A stretch of DNA of 48,540 nt from an uncultured Pseudomonadales bacterium (GTDB lineage Bacteria; Pseudomonadota; Gammaproteobacteria; Pseudomonadales; Azotimanducaceae). The notes below the pieces were generated by a model, which did no database searches, had not been told where the DNA came from, and saw only the letters and a program-made list of their open reading frames with translations. A program made the translations under genes and the position numbers. The stretch is from the NCBI GenBank assembly GCA_938036875.1, contig CALHVX010000079.1, positions 1 through 48,540 of the forward strand, read 5' to 3'. Below are positions 25,595-33,500 of this stretch, one piece after another. Every line of letters begins with the position of its first letter. The stretch's first letter is position 1.

Positions 25595-26046
25595 TGTTCC
25601 AAGAGCTTTTGCAACGCATTCGCAGCGTCGGCGATCAGTCGAGTGCCGACACCGCACCATCACTCCCACTAGCCGTCAGCGCCCTGCTACTCGAGGTGGC
25701 TTACGCAGACCAAAGTGCAGACCCAGCAGAGCTGGATGAAATCCGCCAAATGATTGGGAAAACCTTTAGCCTAGCCGCAACAGAAGTCGACGCGTTGCTG
25801 GATGAATCTGCGCAATACTACCAAGGTAGCGTTGGCGCCCAGCCGTTAACTCGAGCCATCACCGAAGCCTGGAACGAGGGCCAGCGTTACGAGTTGGTGG
25901 TTACTTTATGGCGGGTGGCGCTTGCACAAGACGGCATTAGCGCTTTAGAAGAGCATCGCATACGTCATATAGCCGATCTGCTCTATGTGAGCCACCGGCG
26001 TTTCATTGAGGCGAAGCTTGCAGCCAAGGCTGCCATTTCAAGTTAG
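25594..26046 (+). CDS. TerB-like helical protein
   Basis: 150 residues, all-helical and acidic. It has the TerB pattern of a metal-site-like acidic motif, VSALLLEVAYADQSADPAELDEIRQMI, repeated in the second half as LVVTLWRVALAQDGISALEEHRIRHIADLL. The two AD/AQDG...E.E.I repeats are the TerB signature from tellurite-resistance and co-chaperone proteins. In many proteobacteria a stand-alone TerB-domain gene occurs without any ter operon, and no role in tellurite resistance should be assumed. ATG 25594 overlaps the dusA stop. Confidence 0.8.
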   Translation: MFQELLQRIRSVGDQSSADTAPSLPLAVSALLLEVAYADQSADPAELDEIRQMIGKTFSLAATEVDALLDESAQYYQGSVGAQPLTRAITEAWNEGQRYELVVTLWRVALAQDGISALEEHRIRHIADLLYVSHRRFIEAKLAAKAAISS

Positions 26047-26077
26047 GTTTGAACTAGCCCTTTAAGTTCAAGCCTAA
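26043..26077. terminator. hairpin between convergent genes
   Basis: A 13-bp stem (26043-26055 with 26065-26077, one G-T pair) and a 9-nt loop fill the whole gap between the TerB-like stop and the STAS-protein stop. It probably acts as a bidirectional transcript end, although there is no strong T-run on either side. Confidence 0.5.
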
Positions 26078-26078
26078 A

Positions 26079-26594
26079 CTAAGGCGCCGAGGCGGTCATG
26101 TCTGAACCTTCGTCTTCATTTTCCAAGGCAGACACCAAATCACGAAACGCTAAACGGTTGCTGTCGTTCAACTGCATCAAGCTACGGTGCGCGTCGAGCA
26201 CGCGATCACGAACCTCCGCTTGGGAAGCTTCTACCGCTGGCAACTCGCTAAGGCCCGCGGTACTGGTTGGTGCTTGAGCAGAGATTTGGAACACGTCGTC
26301 GAACCCCATGGATTGCAATACTCGCAGCAAATCTGGGTTGTCACAGAACAGCGCGGGCACCGATTGAAATCTTTTCTTTGACTCGACGGACAGCTTAGCT
26401 AGCAAACCAAGCGTGGTGCTATCAACGGCGCTGGCACTGTTTAGGTCAACCAACACCGAACGAAAATTGGGGTCTTCAAACATCGCATCCAGATACCGAT
26501 CAATCGCACTGCATAGCGTCAGACGCACATCGCCTTCCAGCTTCACTAAATACACGCCCTCATGGCTCCCCGCCAAGATACGACCGATGCTCAT
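26079..26594 (-). CDS. STAS-domain anti-anti-sigma-like protein
   Basis: About 171 residues. The first 100 form a STAS domain with GVYLVKLEGDVRLTLCSAIDRYL and SVLVDLNSASAVDSTTLGLLAKLSVES. The serine in VDSTTLG is at the position phosphorylated in anti-anti-sigma factors such as SpoIIAA and HsbA. A further 65-residue C-terminal tail is acidic and predicted helical. ATG 26594 overlaps the stop of the upstream phosphatase gene (ATGA), a classic coupling. The natural reading is a partner-switching pair in which the phosphatase dephosphorylates this protein. No anti-sigma kinase (HATPase) or sigma factor is encoded in the window. Confidence 0.82.
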   Translation of the reverse strand: MSIGRILAGSHEGVYLVKLEGDVRLTLCSAIDRYLDAMFEDPNFRSVLVDLNSASAVDSTTLGLLAKLSVESKKRFQSVPALFCDNPDLLRVLQSMGFDDVFQISAQAPTSTAGLSELPAVEASQAEVRDRVLDAHRSLMQLNDSNRLAFRDLVSALENEDEGSDMTASAP

Positions 26595-27697
26595 ACTTCG
26601 CGTCTCACCAATAAACATGTCATGTCGTCGGGGTTAGCATGTGCTCGCCCACCAACCAAGGATTCCCAAACCTCTGGCAACTCGCTTTGATTGGCCGCCA
26701 CTTCGAGCAGGCGCGCCTCGTTCTCTGTTAAGTCCTCACCGCTCATGATTTCAAACACACCATCGGAGAACACCAACAAGCGGTCGCCAGGACCAAAAGG
26801 GATCTGCTGATGTTCATAGCTTACGTCCTCAAACAAACCCACCGGTTTGCCCTGCTGCTCGAGCAACTGGGCACCTGCATCATTCACCAGTATAGGTGGT
26901 GGGTAGTGACCACCGTTCACGAAGCTAAGAGAATTGCCCTCAAGGTCGCCAATAGCGAAGAAAAGCGTGACGTGCTTCCCCATATTTTGCTCTAGCAGCT
27001 CTTGATTCAACCATTGCAGGACTTCGCCAGGATTCAACAACATGGAGGTTTGATATTCCCGCCGCAAGCGCCGAGAAAAATTCTTTAGCAGTACCGTCAC
27101 AAAGGCTGACGATGCACCATGACCTGATACATCGGCAACATAGCAACCAAAGTACCGATCGGTGATCTGGAAGTAGTCAACGAAGTCACCGCTCAAAAAG
27201 AGCGAGGGTTGAATTTTGTGCTCAAAGTAAAATTGGTCGATACGCATGGGGTTCGGCGGCAGCATCCCCATCTGAATAAAACGACCCGCTCGCTGGTCAC
27301 GCTCTAGGTCAGCCAAGTGCTCAGATAGTTCACGCTCGGCCTGCACAACCTGGGCTTCACTTCGGTGCCGCAATAGGGTGACACGTTCTGAGATCAGCTG
27401 AAGATTGGGCTCACCTTCCCATACATCCGCGACCCCCGAACGCATCAGCTCTAGCACCTGGTCTTTGCTCAGCGGTTGATCGCACAATAAAACCGTGGGG
27501 ATTCGTGGCTGGGATGCAGCAACAAACTCAGCGGCAGCAGCCGTTGTCGCCACTACCAGTACAGCTTGTTGGCGCCGACATAGATCAGCGGCAAGCTGCG
27601 GGCTTGTCGCATGCAGGGTCTTGTACCCTAAACTGTGAAAATGTTGGAACAGGCCGGTGGTGACATCGGCATCTGCAACCACGACGACCAAGCTCAT
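26591..27697 (-). CDS. SpoIIE-type PP2C phosphatase with degenerate receiver domain
   Basis: 368 residues. Residues 1-110 fold-match a response-regulator receiver (VVVVADADVTTGLFQHFHSLGYKTLHAT), but the beta-3 strand reads AVLVVATTAA, so the phospho-acceptor aspartate is absent. A charged helix (about 115-150, RSEAQVVQAERELSEHLADLERDQ) links to a PP2C/SpoIIE phosphatase with the metal motifs SGDFVDYF, VADVSGHGASSAFV, VNGGHYPP, VFSDGVFE and DDMTCLLV, all intact. Similar receiver-PP2C proteins (HsbR, RssB-like) act in anti-sigma partner switching. Here the input cannot be aspartate phosphorylation unless another residue serves. Downstream STAS gene is coupled. Confidence 0.88.
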   Translation of the reverse strand: MSLVVVVADADVTTGLFQHFHSLGYKTLHATSPQLAADLCRRQQAVLVVATTAAAAEFVAASQPRIPTVLLCDQPLSKDQVLELMRSGVADVWEGEPNLQLISERVTLLRHRSEAQVVQAERELSEHLADLERDQRAGRFIQMGMLPPNPMRIDQFYFEHKIQPSLFLSGDFVDYFQITDRYFGCYVADVSGHGASSAFVTVLLKNFSRRLRREYQTSMLLNPGEVLQWLNQELLEQNMGKHVTLFFAIGDLEGNSLSFVNGGHYPPPILVNDAGAQLLEQQGKPVGLFEDVSYEHQQIPFGPGDRLLVFSDGVFEIMSGEDLTENEARLLEVAANQSELPEVWESLVGGRAHANPDDMTCLLVRREV

Positions 27698-27816
27698 ACT
27701 ACGCTACGTCTGTGCTAGCTTCCGAGAGGCCCGCACACTACTCCTTGCAAGCGACGCTGACAAGCTCTGAAGGGTGCAGCGCACTGGGGTTGTGGGGATT
27801 AACCTCGGGATCTGCA

Positions 27817-28716
27817 TCAGGCTTGGGCTGCTAGCGCACCCACAATGATGCTGCGGTCGCGCAATCGGCTGAGCGTTTGCGACCCTTGCTCTAAGACCTT
27901 GGCAATCCGCGTCTCAGACGCGGCGGCGTCAAGGTCTGGCCCGGATATTTTGCCCGCCAACTCGCGTAACGCTTGCCGACCGGTACGCTCGCCATCCAAC
28001 AATTCCAGCAGCAGAGCCGTCATCGCATTGGTCTCCAAGAAGCGTACCGCATCCTCAGGATCGCGATATACCACCAAAAAAGTTGCTGCAGGCTCCACGC
28101 TAGCCAATGGCCTGTCGCCTCGAACCTGGTGCACCGCAAAGTTGTAGGCTAGGCACTTGGCCAGCGGAGAAACAATGGGCACCTGATCGAGCAAATCCCC
28201 CCCAGCATCGATGGGTATAGAAACCCCCTCCCGCAACACCCTGCTTGGTATGTCTTGCTCATCCACGCGCAGCGCCAGCTCAACCCATTCGTAGTGGCAG
28301 AGCTCCAGCAAAAAAGGTGGGAGGTCCGGGCGTTCGGTTTGCCCTAGAAACTCCAAAAACTCTTGGGAGACCTCAAGAAAATAAGGGGACGTGCTCGCAT
28401 GTTGGTGGACAAACTCTCTCACCAGCCTATGCCATGGGGAGTTACCTGTTTCTTGTTCGCTCGGGGTACCTGTTTCTGGGCTTAGCAGCTTTTTGGCTAT
28501 CGGGAACGCACCCGCCACAAAGCCTTCTATGTTGTTGTACACCAGCTCCCGGTAAACGCGCATACGTCGTTCGTCTACATCCGCTGGTTTGGGGTTTTGA
28601 CTAGGATTGCGAATGTGCGCGGCAAATTCGAGCTGCACATCTCGAAACCCGGGCAGGTTGATCCCCTGCTCAGAGCCTGGGTCTGGAGCATCTGGTGGAC
28701 GGCCCTGCTCACTCAA
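27817..28716 (-). CDS. bufC: DUF2063 protein, bufferin maturation partner
   Basis: 299 residues. It carries the DUF2063 N-terminal domain with [13 protein letters not shown] (start of the fold), [51 protein letters not shown] and [19 protein letters not shown] second, PqqD/RRE-like C-terminal part follows ([29 protein letters not shown]). DUF2063 proteins (HvfC, BufC, relatives of MbnC) pair with DUF692 oxygenases and recruit the precursor peptide. The ATG overlaps the bufB stop by four bases. The gene is last in the operon; a DoxX-type membrane gene, often found as a fourth member, is not present. Confidence 0.9.
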   Translation of the reverse strand: MSEQGRPPDAPDPGSEQGINLPGFRDVQLEFAAHIRNPSQNPKPADVDERRMRVYRELVYNNIEGFVAGAFPIAKKLLSPETGTPSEQETGNSPWHRLVREFVHQHASTSPYFLEVSQEFLEFLGQTERPDLPPFLLELCHYEWVELALRVDEQDIPSRVLREGVSIPIDAGGDLLDQVPIVSPLAKCLAYNFAVHQVRGDRPLASVEPAATFLVVYRDPEDAVRFLETNAMTALLLELLDGERTGRQALRELAGKISGPDLDAAASETRIAKVLEQGSQTLSRLRDRSIIVGALAAQA

Positions 28717-29591
28717 GCGTATTGCTCTGCTGGCGCGGCCTGCTGCAGATGACGAATTTGCTGAATCTCGGCAAGCAGGTCTGACATAGGCGGGAAGTTA
28801 AAGTCCCGTTCCAGCAAGGTACCGCGAACACCATGCTCGGCGTAGGCTTGTTGCAGCAATGCCCACACAGGATCACTCACGGCGCTACCGTGTGTATCAA
28901 TGAGCAAATCCACCGCCTCTTGATAGTGACCCGCCGTATGGATATAAGAGATACGCTCGCTTGGCAGCGCCGACAAAAACTTGCTGGCGTTGTAGCCAAA
29001 ATTGATGCTATTCACATAAATATTGTTGACGTCTAGCAGCAAATCGCAATCCGCCGCCTCTAGCACCGCACACAAAAAATCAATTTCACTCATCTGTTGA
29101 CCAGGCGCTGCGTAGTACGAGATGTGCTCTATCGCTATGCGCCGTTCCAACAGGTCTTGTACTTGGGTAATGCGTCCTGCCAGATAGGTTACGGCTTCTT
29201 CGGTAAAGGGCATCGGCATCAGATCGTAAAGATGCCCTTTGTCATCTGAACAGAAACTCAGGTGCTCGCTAAAAGTCAGCACCTTATGTTCGTCGAGAAA
29301 CTGCTTAACTTGTTTTAGGAACTGCGTGTCTAACGGAGCGGGACTACCGATACTTAAGGATAGGCCATGGCACACCAATGCAAAGCGCTCGGTTAGTGCT
29401 CGAAACTGGCGACCGTAAGCTCCACCAACGGCAATCCAGTTTTCTGGCGCCAACTCAAGAAAGTCTAGATCCTGGGGGGGCAACTCTAAGAGTTGGGACA
29501 ACAAACCTCGTCGTAAACCAAGGCCCGCTCCGGTTGGCCGGCCAGACCCGTTGGGGGTTTTGTCATTTGCAGATTTGTCGTTAGTGGACAT
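28713..29591 (-). CDS. bufB: DUF692 multinuclear iron oxygenase (MNIO), bufferin maturase
   Basis: 292 residues, TIM-barrel DUF692 family. These enzymes use a two- or three-iron centre to convert cysteines of a partner peptide to heterocycles, as in MbnB, bufferin and HvfB systems. Visible signatures are [70 protein letters not shown] and LIDTHG. The His, Asp, Glu and Asn residues in these motifs are the expected iron ligands. A 20-residue polar N-terminal extension precedes the barrel. bufC starts within its stop. It is separated from bufA by 200 bases that contain a terminator-like hairpin. Confidence 0.93.
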   Translation of the reverse strand: MSTNDKSANDKTPNGSGRPTGAGLGLRRGLLSQLLELPPQDLDFLELAPENWIAVGGAYGRQFRALTERFALVCHGLSLSIGSPAPLDTQFLKQVKQFLDEHKVLTFSEHLSFCSDDKGHLYDLMPMPFTEEAVTYLAGRITQVQDLLERRIAIEHISYYAAPGQQMSEIDFLCAVLEAADCDLLLDVNNIYVNSINFGYNASKFLSALPSERISYIHTAGHYQEAVDLLIDTHGSAVSDPVWALLQQAYAEHGVRGTLLERDFNFPPMSDLLAEIQQIRHLQQAAPAEQYA

Positions 29592-29638
29592 TTCTTTGCC
29601 AGGACTTGTTGCCAGGAAGGGTTGCCGGTTTTACTAAC

Positions 29639-29686
29639 AGATTTACGACCAGTTTTACGACCAGTTTTACGACCAGCTTTGATACC
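29639..29686. repeat. 12-bp tandem repeat between bufA and bufB
   Basis: Consecutive 12-base units begin at 29639, 29651, 29663 and 29675. The second and third are identical (AGTTTTACGACC), the first differs by one base and the fourth is degenerate. On the minus strand it reads GGTCGTAAAACT, which in one frame would encode Gly-Arg-Lys-Thr repeats, but that frame has no start codon and is closed upstream by TAG. It lies in the leader of bufB. Confidence 0.7.
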
Positions 29687-29732
29687 GAAGTTGTTACCGG
29701 AAAAGTAGCTAAGTTTTTCCGCAACAGATGCG

Positions 29733-29767
29733 AAAAAACCAGCGGCGCACTAGCCTGTCCGTGCGCC
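29733..29767 (-). terminator. terminator/attenuator between bufA and bufB
   Basis: Reading the minus strand, GGCGCAC (29767-29761), a 10-nt loop and GTGCGCC (29750-29744) make a perfect 7-bp GC stem. Five bases later a run of six Ts follows (29738-29733). It begins 25 bases after the bufA stop. Partial termination here would give more precursor than enzyme transcript. Confidence 0.6.
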
Positions 29768-29791
29768 AACTAGCTTAGTGTGATGGCCTAA

Positions 29792-30208
29792 CTAGCCCCC
29801 GCACTTGCCTTCACCACATTTACCTTCGCCACACTTACCTTCACCGTCTTTGGCATCGTCTTTAGAATCGCCGCCGCACTTACCTTCACCGCACTTGCCT
29901 TCGCCACAGCTACCTTCGCCGTCTTTAGCATCATCTTTAGAGTCGCCGCCGCACTTGCCTTCGCCGCATTTGCCTTCACCACAGCTACCTTCACCGTCTT
30001 TGGCATCGTCTTTAGAATCGCCGCCGCACTTACCTTCGCCGCACTTGCCTTCGTCATGATGTGCAGCGAGCTCATAGCCACCGCTTAGATCAACGGTAGT
30101 AAAAAGCTCAGCATCGGCATCGGCCACAGCGCCACTTGCGCCAGCCAAACCAGCCACAACAACACCACCAATAGCAGCCGCGATGGGCTTTAACTTACGG
30201 TCAAACAT
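29792..30208 (-). CDS. bufA: bufferin/HvfA-type copper-binding RiPP precursor
   Basis: 138 residues. A signal peptide (KLKPIAAAIGGVVVAGLAGASGAVA, about 1-30) is followed by a short leader (DAELFTTVDLSGGYELAAHHD). The repeat region holds eleven pentapeptides, nine EGKCG and two EGSCG, arranged in groups of two, three, three and three with the linker GDSKDDAKDG between groups. These contain the only cysteines of the mature protein. EGKCG peptides of Haemophilus HvfA are modified by HvfB/HvfC on cysteine and then bind Cu(I); bufferins use the same logic. AGGAGA sits seven bases before the ATG. Function as a periplasmic copper sink is inferred from the family. Confidence 0.92.
   Translation of the reverse strand: MFDRKLKPIAAAIGGVVVAGLAGASGAVADADAELFTTVDLSGGYELAAHHDEGKCGEGKCGGDSKDDAKDGEGSCGEGKCGEGKCGGDSKDDAKDGEGSCGEGKCGEGKCGGDSKDDAKDGEGKCGEGKCGEGKCGG
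29801..30052. repeat. 75-bp tandem repeat in bufA
   Basis: Three full units (29801-29875, 29876-29950, 29951-30025) and a partial fourth encode the GDSKDDAKDG plus three-pentapeptide module. Units differ almost only at synonymous third positions and in the K/S of the first pentapeptide, so the repeat grew by duplication and the protein sequence has been kept. Confidence 0.9.
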
Positions 30209-30401
30209 AGACTTGTCTCCTGTGCTCTAAGCTCCACAATCCTGCTACGCCCTAATAGTGACTGACCAATACAGTTCTCGTCTTACTTAACCCTTTGGTC
30301 TGTAGTACTAGCCTGGCTTGTTGCTTCTGCCCGTTCCCGCACATCAATGATTAAATGATTTGTTTGGTTAACTTGAGCGACCACAATCTCGCTCACGTTC
30401 A

Positions 30402-30429
30402 ATATGACACTGGCTAGCGGAAAAGTTCC
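30402..30429 (-). promoter_or_regulatory. possible ECF-type promoter upstream of bufA
   Basis: On the minus strand, GGAACTT (30429-30423) matches the -35 of RpoE-like sigma factors. TCATAT (30407-30402) lies 15 bases downstream where a TCAAA-like -10 is expected. It would give a leader of nearly 190 nt. The rest of the 312-base gap between hrpA and bufA (30209-30520) shows no gene and no clear sigma-70 promoter. A GCTGGC/GCCAGC hairpin near 30471-30498 has no T-run. Confidence 0.3.
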
Positions 30430-30520
30430 AGCGCTAAACTCAAGATCGGTAAATTTGTTTTCTCACCTAGCTGGCTAAGGGCCCGCAGGCTGCCAGCACC
30501 CAAGCGCTGAGCTTGTGTTG

Positions 30521-33500
30521 TTAGGCTAAGCCAAACTCTTGCTCCACGGCTAAAAAGGCCTGTTGGAGGCGTTTCGGGGATATTTTTCCTTGCTTCAACC
30601 GCTCTGCAAAAAGCGCAACCCGAAGCTCCTGGATATCAAAATGCAGGCGGTCCAGTTGCTCAGTAGAGATGGCTGCAACCCCGGTCAGTTTGGCCAGACG
30701 ATCCTCAAACCCTCGGATAACCCGCAATTGATCCTCATCTCGGGCTACCCGGCCCTGGAGGTTCTCCAGCCGATACTTTAGCGCCGCCAAATACCGGGGC
30801 ACCTGTTGCAGATATACTGACGGGGTGCTTTGCACCAGGCTTGCAGGCACCAAGCTGTGCAGTTGAGCCGTGGCATCCGCCACCGCCTGGGTAAAGGCCG
30901 GAGAGGTCATTTTGTCTAACAGCGATACTAACTCAAAGCGAGCTTTGAGAATCTGGGCAACCAATGCCATGGTGGACCGGAAATTTTGTGTCCACAGCCC
31001 TTGGCGCGTCGACAAGCGCTTCGCAAAATCCTTGGCGTTGCTGGGCAGGGGCTCGCCACTAGCTTCTGAGGCTTCGAACAACGTGTGCCAAGCCACGCCT
31101 AGCAACATATCGTCGAGCAGTTGATCCAGATTTCCTAGCGGTGCGTAGTGCAAGCCCAACGCCTTGTTGGCAATCAACTCCGAGCGCAACTTACGCACAG
31201 TGGATTTGCTTTGCAGCATGGCCAAACGCGGATACCCGCGCCGGTTAGCTCGCTGCGCCTCCGCAGCGGTTGCAAACAGCGCTAGTTTAACGCCATCGGT
31301 TGTCGCTGTTTTGGCACCGGCATCGCCAGCAGCCGGGCCCTGTAAATCCTGTAACCCAGGATAAGCCAATACCGAGCTGGACAACGTCTTGCGAACCGGA
31401 ATCTCACGATCTTCGGGAAACGCCTGCAGCCCGCTAAGCTCGTAGTCATCCTCTACCCCGGCCGCAACCTGAGCGGCAACCTGCGCATGGAATCGCTCCT
31501 GCAAGGCCTCCAGATCACGATCTTGCGCCAACACCTTGCCGGCCTCATCCAGCACCTTAATATTTATGTTCAGGTGGGGTTCTATGCATGCGTCCAACCA
31601 ATCCTTCGGGTTGATGGTGACCTCGTAGAGGTCCGCTACAACCTGAGCTAAAGCTGTGTGCAATCGCCCCTGCCGGTAAAGCGAGCGACTTAACAGGCGA
31701 TCCAGCAGCGCCGGCAGCTTGTCGGGCAACGGCGCTAGATGCTTTCTGATCTGCTTAGGCAAGCTGCGCAGCCACTGCTCGACCAACAACGGCAACATAC
31801 CCGGCACGCTCCAAGCAAGCGGCTGTGCAACCAGCGCGGTGAGTTGCCCCAATGGCACCAACAAAGTCACGCCATCATCGGCTTCTCCTGGCGCAAACCG
31901 GTACTGCAGATCAAACTCATGGTCACCCAAACTTAAGGTTGGCGGGTAGTCCACCAAATCTGGTGAGCTGCGCGCACGCAGTTGCGCTTCGCTAAACCGC
32001 AATCGTCCATCGTTGTGCGGGTCTCGGCGTAACCAGCGCTCTAAGGCGCGCAGGTTATTGATTTCGTTGGGGACCACACTGGCGTACAGCAACAGCTGGT
32101 CATCTTCGCTCAGCAGTAGGTCTCGGCGTCTTGCTTTTGCCTCTTGCTGGAGCAACTTCTGCTTTATCTCTTCGTTGTGAAGCAGAAACCCCATCTGCTT
32201 GCGCGCTCGATCAGACAACTGACCCAACACCAAACCATCGCGTAGAAACAGCTCGCGACAAATGACAGGGTCAATACTTTGGTAACTAACACGACGGCGT
32301 TCGGTCAACACAAGCCCGTAAAGGCTGACCTTTTCGTAAGCCATGGCTTCGCCGCGTTTTGCGCTCCAGTGCGGCTCGCTATAGTCGCGCTTGAGTAGGT
32401 GCCGCGCTTGGGTTTCGACCCAACGGGGATCTATATGGGCAATGCTGCGCGCGTAAACTGCAGAGGTTTCAACAATCTCTCCTGCCATCAACCATTTCGG
32501 TTTGCTGGACGATAAAGTAGAACCGGGGAAGATGCGAAAACGTAGTCCCCGCGCGCCCAGGTACTGACCGCGCTCATCGTGCAACCCAATAAAAGATAGG
32601 GAACCACTGAGCAGAGATAAGTGTATCGACGCAAAATCTGCCGGTTTCTCATTCAGCCGCAAATCCATGGGGCGTATGGCTAGCAACAACTGCCGATGTA
32701 ACGCGCGCCATTCACGCATGCGATTCGGCGACACAAAAGCTTGATGCAACGCACGCTCGTATCGACGTCGGGTCTTATTCTCGCGGAGCTCGTCGGCCCA
32801 GCGCCACAGTGCCAGCCAACTCAGGAACTCAGACTTAGGGTTGCCAAATTGTTCGTGCGCCGCATCTGCCGCCGCCTGCTTATCACGAGGACGCTCACGC
32901 GGGTCCACGCTGGCCAAACCACTCGCAATAATCAGCAGCTCAGACAAAGCGCCCTGCTGGGATGCTTCCAGCAAAACCCTTGCTAGGCGCGGGTCAATCG
33001 GCAAACGTGCCATATTGCGACCCAGCGCAGTGACCTTATTGCGCTCAAGCGCACCCAACTCCTCCAGCAACCGAATGGCGGCACGAACGGCGGCAGGCTC
33101 TGGTGGATCGAGAAACGGAAAGCGATCAATATCTCCAAGCCCAAAGGCCTGCATTTGCAAAACGACCGAGGCTAGGTTGGTGCGTTGAATTTCGGCATCG
33201 GTGAACTCCGGGCGCGAAACAAAGTCCGCCTCACTAAACAGTCGTATGCAGCGCCCGGGCCCCAAACGTCCACAGCGACCCGCACGTTGTGCGGCGCTCG
33301 CTTGGCTAATGGGCTCAATAGGCAATCGTTGTAGCTTTGAGCGGTAGCTGTAACGACTGACTCGTGCGGTGCCAGTATCGATTACATACCCAATATTGGG
33401 TACCGTCAGTGAGGTTTCAGCCACATTGGTGGCCAAGATCACCCGACGCTGGCTACCGCTTTTGAAGATGCGTTGCTGTTCTCCTGCAGGCAAACGCGCA

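Noticed and set aside
25594-26046. Tellurite-resistance determinant
   Set aside because: A lone TerB-like domain without terC, terD or terZ does not support tellurite resistance.
29581-29769. Minus-strand 62-codon frame overlapping the bufB start
   Set aside because: TTG start inside the terminator hairpin, no ribosome-binding site, and its LVVK repeats come from the 12-bp tandem repeat.
29805-30059. Plus-strand open frame encoding PSPHLPSP repeats
   Set aside because: It is the antisense image of the bufA repeat. The bufA strand has a signal peptide, ribosome-binding site and recognised family partners.
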